Shown: positions 34,177 through 47,104 of the stretch, piece by piece
Layout: each line of letters opens with the position of its first letter
How positions within the stretch are numbered: position 1 is the stretch's first letter
Origin: Loxodes magnus
Taxonomy: Eukaryota; Ciliophora; Karyorelictea; Loxodida; Loxodidae
Assembly (NCBI GenBank): GCA_946699065.1
Contig: CAMPDV010000522.1
Location: 62,001 to 126,000, forward strand
Length of the DNA stretch: 64,000 nt
Direction: 5' to 3'
Program-made: the position numbers and the translations under genes
Notes under the pieces: generated by a model
Seen by the model: the letters and a program-made list of their open reading frames with translations, nothing else
Told to the model about the DNA's origin: nothing
Databases searched by the model: none

Positions 34177-35288
34177 TCAATTATCTTCTTAAATTGTAAA
34201 AATTTATAAGTCTTAAATATATTTGCTTGCTCAGTTAGCAATCTTCCACTTTCTAACTGTCTTGTCATTAGCTCCAGATACTAACCACTTGTTATCTCTA
34301 CTCAAAGCCACAGTATTTACTTTATCTGTATGACCTTATAAAGTAAATACGCACTCACCCTATGAGAAATTCCATATCTTAATAAGTTTAGCTTGATTTC
34401 CTGATATTATGAACTTATTATCCTTACTTATTAACACTTCACCATAACGATTTTCTGGTATAGTTCTTATACATTATCCTGTTTAGAAATCCCATATCTT
34501 AAATGATTTATCACCAGATCCAGATACTATGAGGTTATTATCATTTGATAACACTACAGATTATACATAATCTGAATGACCAGTCAAAGTTCTTATACAG
34601 TTTCCAGTCTGAAAATCCCAAACCTTTATAGTTCTATCTGAAGATGCTGATACGATCCATTTCAAGCCACTTTTTATTGCTATTTAATTAACTCAATTCG
34701 TATGTCCATTCAAAGTTCTCATGCAGATTCCAGTACAGAAATCCCAAATCTTTATCGTACTATCTGCACTTCCAGATATAATTCATTTCTGGTCACTTGT
34801 TATTGCTACCGATAAAATTTTACCCTTATGTTCAGTCAAAGTTTTTGTAAAGCTTCCAGTCTGTAAATCCCAAATTTTTATCGTTTTGTCTCCACTTCCC
34901 GATACAATTCATTTCTGGTCATTTGTTATTGCTATCGATCTAATGTAATCTGTATGTCCATTCAAAGTTCTCGAACATGTTCCAGTCTGGAAATCCCAGA
35001 TTTTTATCGTTTCATCGTCAGACGCTGAAATTATTCATTTCTAGTCTTTAGTTATTATTACTGAGTTAACTGCGTAAGAATGTCCGGCCAAAGTTTAGTC
35101 TAAAATATTAAAGAATTACTTTTAGATTAGTCGTAGATAATTTTATTTTCAACTTTTAAAAAGCTCAAGTTTGGCAGGATTTCGTATTTAAAAAGAAGAA
35201 AAGGTATTCTGCCTAGGGAAATATTTCTTTGTCTTAGAATTTTTCTTAAAAAGATGCTTTTAACAAATTGTGCTTCTTTATTTTCCAT
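34177..35288 (-). CDS. WD40 repeat protein, seven-bladed
   Basis: Start ATG 35288 encodes MENKEAQF. A 20-nt GT..AG segment (35245-35264), if removed, joins this to the long frame KNSKTKKYFPRQNTF, LELFKSWKQNYLRLIQ, which runs into seven WD40 repeats. Each has a GH..V and an IKIWD-type end: LAGHSYAVNS, LNGHTDYIRS, LTEHKGKILS, LNGHTNWVNQ, LTGHSDYVQS, IPENRYGEVL, LQGHTDKVNT. Blade six is degenerate. Several K-W-I tryptophans are TGA (for example 34783-34785). The last blade ends VRKWKIAN at a TGA (34231-34233), which may be the stop; the next TGA is 34177-34179. A propeller scaffold for protein binding, with a helical N-terminus; no enzymatic domain seen. Confidence 0.85.
35245..35264 (-). other. 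Candidate 20-nt intron in the WD40 gene
   Basis: Minus-strand GTTAAAAGCATCTTTTTAAG. It sits between the only nearby ATG and the WD40 frame. The WD40 frame has no Met upstream of the repeats, and removing these 20 nt restores the frame exactly. Confidence 0.5.
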
Positions 35289-35289
35289 T

Positions 35290-36000
35290 TTTATTTTATA
35301 AATTATTTTAATAATTACTCAATTAAAACAATCCATCTTATGAAAATACTTCTCATTACTTAAATTAAACACTATTATATTTAAATTATTTATTAGAATC
35401 TTGGATATAGGTACTTTAATATTAAAACATCATTTAAAAAATTTATTTTTTACTTTCGATTAGACTAATATTATTTAAAATAGTTCAGTTTAAATAAGTT
35501 TTGCAATTTTTAATTTTTTTGATTTTAAATTATTTTATCAAAAGTGATATGCAATAGTTTATATCCTTATTATAGTAACTTTGCCTTGCTTTTATTGATT
35601 ATAGCTTATTTGAGTTTTAATCTAAATTTTTTAATAAAAAACTCCATTTCTTTTATAAACCCTTTTTATAATAATAATAAGTAAAATGTTAGATTAGAAT
35701 ACTTTTAAAATTGCTGCTATTAACTATTGTTTTTCCCTTGAATTTAATCATTAATTAAATACTATAACCTCCCATCATTTTAAATAAAAAACCGCTTTCT
35801 TCTTAGCATTTTTTAACTAACTCTTTGAAAGGCGAACAGACTGCTCCATTTTTTAAATTTATTTAATGAATTATAAAATAATAAACTACTTTTGTAATAA
35901 TTAAATAAGAGATTAGTTAAATAATAAATTTAAATTAATTAGTAATAAGAAAGTGGATAGTTAAATAATAGCTTCTAAAATAAGGAAATAAATACTGTTT
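35290..36000. other. AT-rich spacer
   Basis: Probable promoter side of the WD40 gene; no motif that I can assign, and no other gene. Confidence 0.5.
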
Positions 36001-36040
36001 TTAAACTATTTTTATAGTTTTTTTACTTACTATAGTTACG

Positions 36041-36600
36041 ATGAAGGAACTCATGAAAAAGCAGCAAAAAGATTAAAAATCAAGTTCTTCATCTGAAGGA
36101 AAAATAATGGTTGGATTAGTAGAGATGAACGAATCAAAAATCGAAAGCAATCTAAATATTCAAATTTAACTTGAATCTATGAAAGCTCTCATTTCAAGGT
36201 ATGAAGAAACAATCTTTAATCAAGGGGAAAAATTAGAGAACTCATGAATAACATAGATGATCAAGATAATGAATTAACGATACTTAGACGTCAACTAATC
36301 AAGAATAACCTAGTTACTGAATAATAACTCTATGAATAATCTCAATCGAACTTCAAGCAAGAATAAAATATGATTATAGAAAACGTATCTCCTTAAAAGT
36401 AAGATCAAGAAAAACAATATGAAATTATCGACTTAACTTTGTTGAAGAGAATTGATAAACTAGAAAAAAAAGTTTTTCTTAAATAATCAAAGAAATAGTA
36501 TAAACCTTGCTGGTACTGCAACTCTAAATTTCACTTACTACGATAATGCCTAGAATGAAAATAACTTAAACTAAAAGAAGAATAGAGAACATGAAGTGCC
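36041..36600 (+). pseudogene. ORF1-like unit, family D, one frameshift
   Basis: Closely matches the 33.3-kb copy: KSSSSSEGKIMVGLVEM, NELTILRRQLIKNNLV, RIDKLEKKVFLKQ and the intact knuckle CWYCNSKFHLLRQC. A missing base after GGGGAAAAA near 36230 shifts the frame, so it cannot make the whole protein. The 5' end is also shorter than in the 33.3-kb copy. Confidence 0.75.
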
Positions 36601-36664
36601 CTTAATCAACTATTTATAACATAGACTGGAGTATATAGGTAAAAATTGTTCGTTAGAAAAGATG

Positions 36665-36820
36665 GAAATTCTCTGTGGTAACCATCCACATGAACAAAAG
36701 GTCGTGGTATACATCCACGTATAAAAAAATGTCAGCATATACCTGGTTGAAAGCCCAGGGAAAGCAAAACATTTAAAATTCTTAATTTACATTATTATTA
36801 TTATTATTATTATTTTATAA
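36665..36820 (+). other. Three-hairpin 3' end of family D with TTA microsatellite
   Basis: CTGTGGTAACCATCCACAT, CGTGGTATACATCCACG and CCTGGTTGAAAGCCCAGG, then ATTATTATTATTATT. The third stem keeps pairing while the loop differs from the 33.3-kb copy. Confidence 0.75.
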
Positions 36821-37070
36821 TTAATACTTAATATAAGTATTTGGTTATTGCAAATTAATAAATTAAATAAAATTGAAGAAAGGAAATAAATAAGAGTGTC
36901 ATACAGTGAAATGCTTATTTTAACTCTAATTCTAGTTTAAAACTTTTTATTTATATCAAATAAGCTTTACTAGGTTTAAATAAGACTATAAGTAACTTCG
37001 CATAGCTATTAGCAAAATTTGTAGTCTAAATGTGAGTTTTTATTTAAATTGGGGAAGAAAAATAGAAAAG

Positions 37071-37388
37071 ATAAGAAGCGCGTAGCGCCTCAATGGTGAT
37101 TAGATCATTAATAAAGTTTTTAAAGTTAAAGAATTTATTTGCTGAAATCTTCCATAGTGCTAGAATTCCCTTACGAATCTTGTCTTATAAAGGGATGTTA
37201 TTTGAATTGTTCCCTAAGAGATTTTAGTATCTGGAACATTTCATCGTTAACGCTACTTAATACCTCTATAGTCTTGTCTTCTCTTGGCTTCTACCAGGAT
37301 TCTTCTGTTCTTCCCCTATGGGGTACTTCCTGGTACCAGAATTTAAGTCAAATCAGTTGGCGGATTGCTCCTCCCTATTTAAAATAAA
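37071..37388 (-). repeat. SINE-like repeat family B, copy 1
   Basis: About 315 bp in minus orientation, with the terminal hairpin at its left end (GCGCGTAGCGCC). Aligns with 53961-54250 through blocks such as AGAATTCCCTTACGAATCTTG, TTAGTATCTGG, CTTGGCTTCTACCAGGATTC and TACTTCCTGG. The plus-strand frame here is a shadow. Confidence 0.8.
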
Positions 37389-38362
37389 ATTGAATAAAGC
37401 ATTAAGAAATTGTTGAACTTAGCTAAACTTTGTATTTGGTAAAAACATGTAAAAGTTACTAAGAAACAAAAACTTGTAAGGTTGAATATTTCATAATTAA
37501 GAGCTATTTAGTAATAAATAGACAAGGGAAAAGCTATTAGCAGTATAAAAAGAATTTTAAATAAGAAAAAGCAGCTTCTATAATCAAAAGAAGCTATTAC
37601 AAACGATTTAGAGTCATACTTAAATATAGCTAATATCAATCTTCAAGTCTTTATTGATAAGTTTAGGATAAAAGCCTATAATCTATTGGCTTTTAATAAT
37701 AGTATTAGAGTAAAAATAAAAAAGAGAAGGTTATCGAAACTAAGTTCTAAAATTGAAGAGTAAGTATATGATTAACATAATGATATAATAGATAAATTTA
37801 GATTAGAGATGTAATTTTTTATTGTTATGAAATGAGGGTAATAAAAATACTGTTGATTTAACATGAGATTTATTAAAGCTATTTTGTCAAATTTACGTAA
37901 TAGAAATACAATAAATATTGTTAGATTATAAGCCTTAAAGCTTTTAATTTTAAATAATGATAAATTATTAGCTAGTTTGTTACTATTTATTTGTTCGTTC
38001 TTGAATCCCTATCAATCACAAATATTTGAGTATGCATATAATATAGTATTAATTAATATTAGTTCTACTAATTAATTTATAAAGGTAGTAAATAAGAGTT
38101 CTACAAAACAAATATCTTTGAAAACTATGATGACTTTTGCCTTGAAATTTACTTGATTCGGTAGTTTATTCTTAACTAGATATAAAATATAACTTCCTTT
38201 TTCTTTAATCAATTTCTATTCTTCATTATCATGAAATTTAGTTAGTTTTATTTTATTTTTATTCTTTTTATAGCTAGAAAGTTTAATTTTTATTTCATTG
38301 CTAACTAAAGAAAAATATAGCAAATCTATAACCATTATTTGTTATTAAATTATAATAATCAT
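37389..38362. other. AT-rich spacer
   Basis: A-rich first half with weakly open frames on the plus strand; nothing recognisable. Confidence 0.45.
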
Positions 38363-38393
38363 ATTAATTAAATTAAATTAAATTAAATTAAAT
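38363..38393. repeat. AATTA pentanucleotide microsatellite at the L2 3' end
   Basis: About five perfect AATTA units. On the minus strand it is a TTTAA-repeat tail just past the ORF2 stop, as expected for the 3' end of a LINE. Confidence 0.8.
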
Positions 38394-38500
38394 TTAAACT
38401 AAAAGAGTTTTTTGACGTCTTTAATTGCAAGAATTGCTTCTTTCAATTATAGACGTTAGTAAATGTTTTTAAATAGTTTTTTAATCTTGTTTACATCTCA

Positions 38501-41500
38501 TCATTTTTCTTTAATTAGTTCTTCTTTCTATTCATCTTTAGCTTCTTCCTTTTTTGCTTTCTCCATTTCTAGAATCTCAAGTCTCCTTGTCATTAGCTTC
38601 TTATGAAATATTTTGATCTATAAGTCTAAATACTCCAATTTAGACCTTGAAAATGAGTTTAGATATTCTTGATCGTATAGTATAAGGCGCCTTAAGTCAT
38701 AATTTCCGATATTTTCCGATAATCAATTCATTATATTAGAATAGTACACACATTTAAAGATATGCTCGAAAGTTTCATACTCTCCACACATACAATAGGG
38801 ATTATCAATGGGGTAATGACGATCTTAAAGATCCTTACGGAAATTATAAGTTTAGGTTCTAAGTTTATATATACTGATAATTTCTCGTCTATACTATTTG
38901 TTTAATTTAGTATAAGTAATTTGTGGAAATTGTTAAAGATTACCAAATTATTCAGTATATACTCTAGCTGTTTTCATCCTCATAAATTTTTTAGTAGCTA
39001 CTTTGTAGAAATATTGTTGTATTTTTTCTCTTACATGTTTAGTAAAAGTTTTAAGATTGGTATTATTCTATTAATTCTGCAGATCGATATTATAGAGGTC
39101 TGATAATTGCTACACTTAATCGTAGTATTGAAATCCTTTTTTCCATATATTAATGAAAAGAGAGCCTATTGTTGATCTTGGAAAATCAGTACTTTCTTAT
39201 TTAATTTTATGGTAGAATCTGAAGAATTTTATAGCCATAATGTGCTTAAAGGGTAATCAATTCAGGTCTATATAACATGATTCATTAAATGTTGAAGTTG
39301 CTACTTAAAAAGCTTTTCTTGAAATTAATCTCATGCTTGATTCTATTCTGTTCAGAACTCCAGTTACTCCTTTTTGAATACTTCATGGTACTAAGTCTCC
39401 TCCATATTCTGCTTTAGGTAATGTAAAAAGTCTACATAAAGTTTTAAAATGTCAAGGAGTTACATTCTTATATCTCATCAGTTAAAAAACAGCTTTCTTC
39501 ATTGCAGCTATATACTTGAATGCAGTTTCTTTGCAATGGGGATTTAAGTTCTTCTTCTAATGTAGAATAACTCCTAAATATGTTACTTGTTCTTTTTAAG
39601 CAATTGGTTAATTTCCTAATCATAAATTTAAAATTTATTATTTCTGATTCTTCTTTAGAAATTAGATGCATTCGGATTTGGTAACATTAATCTTTAAATG
39701 TGTTCATGCAAAAACTTTATTTGCTTCATTTATTAAATTCTACATCTACTTTGCAGATTTGGAAAGAAGAATAAGATCATCTGCCCATCCTCTACAAGCG
39801 AAGCTAATATTTGAATCCTGGCATTTAAATCCCAATTAGTTACTTTTACTTTCCAGATATCTAATTACTATGTCATAATACAATAATGCTAAAACTGGTC
39901 CATGAGAACTTCCTTACATAACTCCATTGTTGAATTATAAAGTTCTGGTGCTCTTACCATCTATGATAAATGAAGAATTTAGGTTTTTATAAAACGATTC
40001 TAATGCTATTATTATTCCAAGTGGTAGTTTAACTCTCTTAAGTTAATCAAACAAGAGTCTTCTTTCTATTGAGTCAAACATTTTTTCAACGTCTATCAGT
40101 GTTGCTATCAATTTAGTCTTACCTTTAGTACATTTCCGATAGTTATCAATTATTTGTTATATTATTCAAATTTATTAAGTTGTTTATCTGTTTTTCATAA
40201 ATCCCATTTATGAAGGGTGAATCAAATTTCTCTAATAAATCAGATTGTATATTCTTTTTGTTAAAGCTTTATCATATAGTTTTAGAATAGTATTAATAAG
40301 AGAAATAGGTAGTCAGTTTTTCCAATCATCTTTATTTCCTTTTTTAAATATTGGAATTATCACCGATATATTTAATTCCTAAGGGATTCTTCCAAGTCTT
40401 AGCATATTATTCAGAAAAGAATGAAGAATTATTAATAAATATTATCCACCATATTTCAGAAGTTCGCCTTTTATTCCATCTGGACCAGCTGCTTTTCCAT
40501 TCGGAATTTCTTTTATAATTTCTTATATTTCTTTTATGGTAAAAAGATCAAATCCTTACAAATACGAGAGTGGATAATCTTTAATTTCTTAAATATTATC
40601 GTATATTTTATCTATTTTTTAATTACTAAGATTTATCTATTCTTGAGTTAGATTAGAATGCTTGTTAAAAACACAATTTTCCCATGATTCAATGAATTTA
40701 TTTTTGATTTCTTAATTAAAGTTCATAGTATTTCTCTTCAAAGGATTTAGAATTTTCTTAGCTTGTGAAAAAATTTCCTTAGAATCTCCATTAAGAAGTA
40801 GAAATTTCTTTTTTGCTTTGTTTTTTTTTAATTTTCATAGATTATACTTGAAGTCTTTCCAAAGTCGTTTTGCTTCCTCATGAAGATTAGTTACTTGCTA
40901 GTTTATTCTTCCAAATTTTACGTGAGCTTCCTTATATTCTGAGTTAGCTCTTTTTGCCTCTATATATTTCTTTGTGAGAGCTCGAGGAAGTTTGTTATAA
41001 TTTGAATCTGGAATAAACGAACCTAATGTTTGATCAGCATTGTCTTAAATATTACTTTTGATGCATTCATATTAATCTTCAAGATTATCTTAATCTATTT
41101 AAAAGAATTCTATATAAGTTTGTAGGAAAGATTCTTAATATTTTTACCTATCTATTGCATCTTATAACCTATTTATTTTATATTTTCTCTGAGTTATCTT
41201 TTCCCTATATACTATAGAATTATTGATAAAGTCGACAGTGATTGGAATATGATCAGAAAATAAACTATTATTATGAGCAGTGAAATTTGCAAACTAATTA
41301 ACGTTCAAATGGTTGTTTATAATGATATAATCATTACAATACGTTTTTCCTGTTCCTTTGTGAATACATGTATTAATGTTGCTATCATTCACTATCTCAA
41401 GATCGTTTTATAGTAAGAATTCTTATAGTCTAATGTTATTATCATAAGCATTTTCAGGATTATCACCGAAGCCTTATAAAAGAGCATTGAAATCTCCCAT

Positions 41501-42870
41501 TAGTATATGTGGATTATCATTATATAAATTCAGCAATGTATTTAGTTGTTCATAAGCTAAATCTTTAACATCTTAACTTTTTCCATTATCAGGCATGTAA
41601 CAAGACGTGATTAAAATATTATCCAGTTTAATTGTTATGAATCTATTTATTTCTTTTTCAACTTATATATGTATTTCTGTACTATTCAATTCTTCTCCTA
41701 CAATTAAGCATACACCTCCTCCTTTTCCTGAGTTCTTAAAATATGTTTTAAATCCATTTATCAATATTGGAGGAAAATCATTTTTTTATCAGGTTTCGTT
41801 TATTGATAAAATATCTATACTGTTATCTCTGATAAATTCTTCAATATTCAAGCACTTGCTCGCTATTCCATTAATATTTATATGTCCCATCTTTATTTTT
41901 TAAATTTATTAGTCCTTTCTAATTTTTTCCGAGCCTGCAGATAGACCACTTTCGTAAATGCAAATACTTTTCTATCCTTATTGGTTAATCTAAATATGTA
42001 CTAATCTTTTTCCATACTCAGGATGTTAATGAAAATATTGTATCAAAATATATATTACTTACGTCGTATATTTTTTAAGTAGCTTTCTATCTATATCAAT
42101 TTTACTTTTCACACTATCACATGTACCTTATTCTAAATCTTAAGTAACTGTGACATATCTACCTTATATATTGTACATTACGTACTATGGACGTCTTCAA
42201 GTTTCGGATTTAATAAACTTTTAAAGTTATAGACTAGTCAGATTGAAATAACATATTATTTAATCGCACTCTTTTTTATTATTATATTTACTCATACGTT
42301 TTGCTGGCGGAATTGTTTTATCTTCTTCTTCATGTTTCCTTTTAAGAATATTAAGATTAATATTGGAAGATAAGGTTTAATTCTGATAAATAGCATCGAT
42401 CGAATCTGTTTAGTTTTATTAATCTTTTTTTCATCTTTTAGTAGAATAATTAAATATATCTGCTTTCAAATTTTAATTAAGTTTTTAAAACTCTTCTATT
42501 TTTATCTCAAGTGTCTACATATTTTGGGTACTTTAAATGAATTTTAAGTTGAGTTAGTGATATTAATGCTATAGTAAAACAAAATCTTCATCTAGCAATT
42601 TTATTTGACAGTATTAGTTATTATGTTATGTTATAATAGTATTAGTTTATGCTTCCTATTAATTATTTTAAGTTTACATTAACTTGTCTTGCTTGATTAT
42701 ATTTGTTTGAGTAAATTTTTGACACAAAAAAGCTGTTTATTATTTATTTATATTATCTGTTTAGATAATACTATCCTTTGTTTAAATATTTCCATATAAT
42801 ACCTAAGTTTATGCATCTACAAATTACTTCTTCTAAAAATTACTATTAATTACTAAATTCTTTTGTATGA
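38501..42870 (-). CDS. L2 ORF2: endonuclease and reverse transcriptase, apparently intact
   Basis: The upstream part is a Gln-rich linker and a basic patch (KRKHEEEDKTIPPAKRM). ATG 41890 begins the endonuclease: GHINING, SINETW (Trp is TGA 41789-41791, the near-invariant NETW), GGGVCLIVGE, ILMGDFNALLQG, SDHIPITV. Reverse transcriptase: NGKAAGPDGIKGELLKYGG, IPIFKKGNKDDWKN, LIDVEKMFDSIERR, NGVMQGSSHGPVL and catalytic GWADDLILL at 39767-39788. Endonuclease ATG, finger motif, catalytic motif and the terminal double TGA (38498-38503) are all in the same frame, consistent with an unbroken ORF of about 1450 codons. The tandem stop suits a code in which a single TGA is ambiguous. Confidence 0.85.
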
Positions 42871-44417
42871 TAGATTTAATTCTAAAATAATTCTTTATAC
42901 ATTTGAATTTCCTTATTTTTTAATAGAATTTAATTTTGAAAAGCTATATTTATTTCATAGTTTTATTATATTTACTTATCTAATTCGATTTTGAAAGTTA
43001 AAATTTCCATTTAAGCTTTCTATTCTTAATCTATAAATTACTTATTTTAGTTTTATAATTTTTAATATTAAGAATGTAACTCTTGGAGTTAAATTTCGTT
43101 TATTATTTTTTATTAGGTAATTTGTTGAAGTAAATATTAGTTCTATTCTAATATAGTCTATTGATATCCTTGCTAAGTTTTATTTAGAAAGTTATCTATT
43201 TCAATTTAAGTAAAATTTTTAATTTTATTAAAGTTTTGGCATAGTGAATTATTTGCTCCTATCATTTAAGCTTAAGTAAAGCTTTAATTAGCATTGGCTT
43301 CAATTTGAATCTCTTAATTAGATTATATTTCATATTTTGAATTGACTTAATTCTCATAGTTTTTCTATTATATCTAAATTTCTTGAAATATACTAATTAT
43401 TTCATCTGTTTAAACTATTTAGTTACTGTAATAAGTGGAGAAGTTTGTTTAAGTAATTTTATGAACTAGTTATTTTGATAGCATTTTTTTGTGATGTTGC
43501 TATATATCAGATTTGATTGACTAAAAATTGTTCTATAATAGTTTATATTTCTAATAAATTTTATTTATATAAGTTTTATAATATATTTTGGATATTTCTT
43601 AGTTACTTATCAATGTTTCAATATCTCGTTCATATTTTGCTTTTATATTAATTAACATTTCATTTAATTATTGGTTCTTATCTATAAGTCTTTATATATT
43701 ATGTTTAAGTTCTTTTATTTCTAAGGTAAATAAATTCTCATTAGACTAATTAATTATTTGATTTTATATTACATTTCTTAAATCAGCAGTTTAATTTTAA
43801 GCTTGTTTGCTCTGAAGATCAGGTAAATAATGATTATTTGAATTATCAGGATTAGTAGTATTATTTTATTTCTGATTAATTTCGTTATTTGAAATTTAAT
43901 AGAATTGTTAATTAGTATTATTCAAAAATGAATCTTAAGTTTATGTTATTTTTGACTACCATAAAAGGATATCTTTATTTGAATTTTAATTAGGATTTGA
44001 AGGTATATCTTTTGAATTCTAACTATCTAAGATAATATCTTATTTTTGGAAAGATTTCTTAGTTAATCGTTTCGTATCTTTCGCGGTATTATTTTAGGCG
44101 GTTAATCTGTTCATCTATTTATAGGTTGATTTCACTTTCATAATACGCTACAATTAATATCCACGTTGAAGAGAGTTCCTAAGTAGTTTTAATGGGACGC
44201 GTATGAATTTGTTTTCCGGTTTTTGACTAAAATTTTTAAGTAGTTGTCTTAATAAATTCATTATTAGGTTTACTTATTTAATTTGTAGTTACTCCAAATC
44301 TTTCGTTTGGAGATTTTAATGCACCTGCCTATGCTTTTCCTATGAATTTGCAGCTTCTTTGAAATTAATTAAAGAAGAGTCACTATTAAAAACTAGTGAA
44401 TTCTATATTTCGCCCAT
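42588..44417 (-). CDS. L2 ORF1: long Gln/Asn-rich coiled-coil protein
   Basis: ATG 44417 (after nine A) starts an indel-free frame of 609 residues to TGA 42588-42590. It contains EIQNSLVFNSDSSLIN, a basic part (RIMKVKSTYKQMNRLTAQ), an Asn-rich part (NNTTNPDNSNNHYLPDL) and a long coiled coil (LEIKELKHNIQRLIDKNQQ). No zinc knuckle or RRM is seen, unlike L1 ORF1. From about 42870 the overlapping ORF2 frame looks more protein-like than ORF1's own frame, so translation may shift there or a base may be missing. Likely the RNA-packaging protein of the element (inference from position). Confidence 0.75.
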
Positions 44418-44429
44418 TTTTTTTTAATT

Positions 44430-46390
44430 AGAAAATTATTTTTAATTACTAAGAAAAGATTATTTAAATTCAATTTGTTTTTATTACGAAATTAAAATAT
44501 ATAATTCTAATTTCAGTTTTAATGTTTTTTAAAATAAATAAAAGTAAACATTTTAAAAATCATTTTATAGCAATTACTTCAGTAAAAATTTATTTCACTA
44601 TAAACTTTTGTCAGATTCAATATTTTTGTATCATTTTTTTATTTTTATTGTATCAAATCTTTAATCATTTTGTCAATTGTTAAAATAAATATTTTCAAAT
44701 TTCGATATCTTCTTTTTTAAATTGTCCAGGTTTTACATAATATTAGCTTTATAAAAAAAATATTTTATAATAATTTAAAAATAAACTCTTATTTTTGTAT
44801 AAAGAAGCAATAAATTAAACCAATTTTAATCATTATATATCTTTATTTGATATAGTTATATATCTTTAAAAGTTTTACTTTATTTTATATCTAAATATAA
44901 ATTTTATCCTTTTTAGTGCTTATAAATTTTAATAATGACATATTTTATAACTAAATTAAATCAAATATTTTAAAATTTTAATATTGGAAGATAAAAAAAT
45001 TTTAGGATTCAAAAAGTAAATTTTCAATGTAATTGCTTATTTCTATTTTACTAAGAGTAAAATCATCTTAATCTATAAATAAAAAAATGAATTAAAAGAT
45101 TGATTAAATAAATAAAATGAATCGTTATTGACAAAGTTTAGAGTAAATTTGTTTAAAATAAATAAAAAGAACATTGAAAAATTCTTTACTGATAATTAAT
45201 AAATATATTAGTATTTAAAAGTTCATTTAAATGAGAAAGAATCATAAAACAGTCTGAAATTTTTAAGAAATAAGATATATTAACAAGAGAAAAATTAAAA
45301 GTAAAATCTTTCTTTGAATGCTATTACTATTAAGAAATTTTAAGTAAATATATCAAAAAATTACATAAGCCTGATCGTAAACTTAAGAATAACAGTAAAA
45401 TATATTTATAAACATATCTAACTTGTATATCACAAAAATATTTGTATAATTTTTATACTATCTGAACAAATAAAAAGTTATTTAAAGAGGAATATTTGAA
45501 ATATGAATTAAAAAATATAAATGAAAAATAAAAAACAAATTGCAAGCTTAAAAAACGTAAAAAAACGAGAAAAAAATTTAAATTATATATATTATAACAA
45601 AATTAAAATGATATCACTTACTAACCACACTTTGCATTGTTAAAAAATAGATAGAGTAAAACTCATACTAAATGAGTGCATTTTTAATAAAATTGCTTAA
45701 AATTTTCTAACTTTTCAAAATATTAAACTAATTTTATTTATATAATTTTTCTAATTTAAATAAATAAAATAAATTACTTATATAATAATTTGAATAAAAC
45801 TCAGTATAGGGATTTGTTGTCAAGTAGAACTGATATATAGTAAATTTAAAATAAGCTAAATTTACGTTATTTTATATTATTCTTATTGTATTTCACTCTT
45901 TAAAGCTTACATTTAAAAAATTATATTTTTTTATATCATTAGTCAAACAATCGTAATAAACTTATAGAAGTTTTTGAAATAATATTATAGGCAATCTAAT
46001 AAGGATTGAATATGAAATCATAATAAAATGTAAATAGAAAGAGTAGAAAAATAACTATAAAATTAATCAAAGTTGTTGGTAATATAAAAAGAATACTCAC
46101 TTAAATAAATTACAAAGTTCCTTGAAGAAAGGAACCAAACATCAACGGGACAAAATAAACTATAAAAGGTGTAATAGATTTTGAAGTTCGAAAAAGATAA
46201 AAATTAAAGAATTTTGAAAAACATTATTAAGATTGAATTATATATAAGATATTGCTATAGAAGATCTGTGTCTCAATAAACATCAAACAAATATAAATCG
46301 GAAAACCAGTATAAATTCGTCCAGAAGCAGATTGGAAATAAAAAAGGAGAGTTTATTAATTTTCAATCATTCCTTTACTTTAATAAATAA
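44430..46390. other. AT-rich spacer
   Basis: Very AT-rich; GTTCCTTGAAGAAAGGAAC near 46118 can form a hairpin, but it resembles nothing else here. No gene supported. Confidence 0.55.
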
Positions 46391-47087
46391 GCAAATTAAT
46401 TAATTAATTAATAATAACGATAGATTAATTGGTATCACCTTTAATAGATTCACCACAAATAATGATGTTACTATTATTAGATTTAATCCCATAAAGATTT
46501 CAATCTAGCTTGCTCTACATGTATTTCTTCTCTATTTTTCCAACTCTTCTTCCTTGAGATCCAACGATTATTCATTTGTGAGCCTCTCATCTATCTTCAT
46601 TAAAAAATCTTCTTGTAGTATCTGTATTCTTGTATTTATTTAAATTTTTCTTTCTTTTACTTGATTTCTTTCATTAAATCTCTAGTCTGTGTATATTTTC
46701 TTTGTACAATTTAAATATTATTTCATATTTGCTTCCAAAATATCTAATTTTCTCTTTTTAATCTTTTTTTCTTCTTAACCAACTCCTTATAAATTCAAGT
46801 ATGTTCATTGGTCTCAGTTCTATAATTATTTCCTATTGTCTTGAAAAATGGAATAATTTTATTCTTATAACCAATTTTTATTTTCTCTACTACTCCTTTT
46901 ATAAAATCTTTTATACATGTATCAATCTAACTTCTCAGATTATCTCGTAAATAAGTATTCACGCTTCAAATTAATAATTTCCTCATACTATTTTTTCCAA
47001 ACTTAAATTTTAGGGAATGATTATTGCTTAACTTTCATTAATCTTTATTTCACTCATCTCTTTTATTAATTATTCCCTTCCTTGTTT

Positions 47088-47104
47088 ATAAAATTAACAT
47101 ACTA
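47088..47104. repeat. Target-site duplication, left copy
   Basis: ATAAAATTAACATACTA, identical over 17 bp to 48058-48074, flanking the ORF1 unit. Confidence 0.9.

Larger units (their letters stand above)
38394..44430 (-). mobile_element. Near full-length LINE, family L2
   Basis: A 6-kb minus-strand element: Gln/Asn-rich ORF1, then endonuclease and reverse transcriptase in one apparently open frame ending in two consecutive TGA, then a TTTAA-repeat tail. Both coding parts look conserved enough to have been active recently. Related fragments are at 1-2470 and 48.7-49.9 kb. I could not identify a flanking duplication in the AT-rich flanks. Confidence 0.9.

Noticed and set aside
34721-34948. Plus-strand frame with repeated QIFIVLS and HFWS
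   Set aside because: Antisense shadow of the WD40 repeats.
37139-37387. 82-residue plus-strand frame over SINE B
   Set aside because: The homologous copy at 54 kb does not keep it open, and the repeat runs in the other direction.
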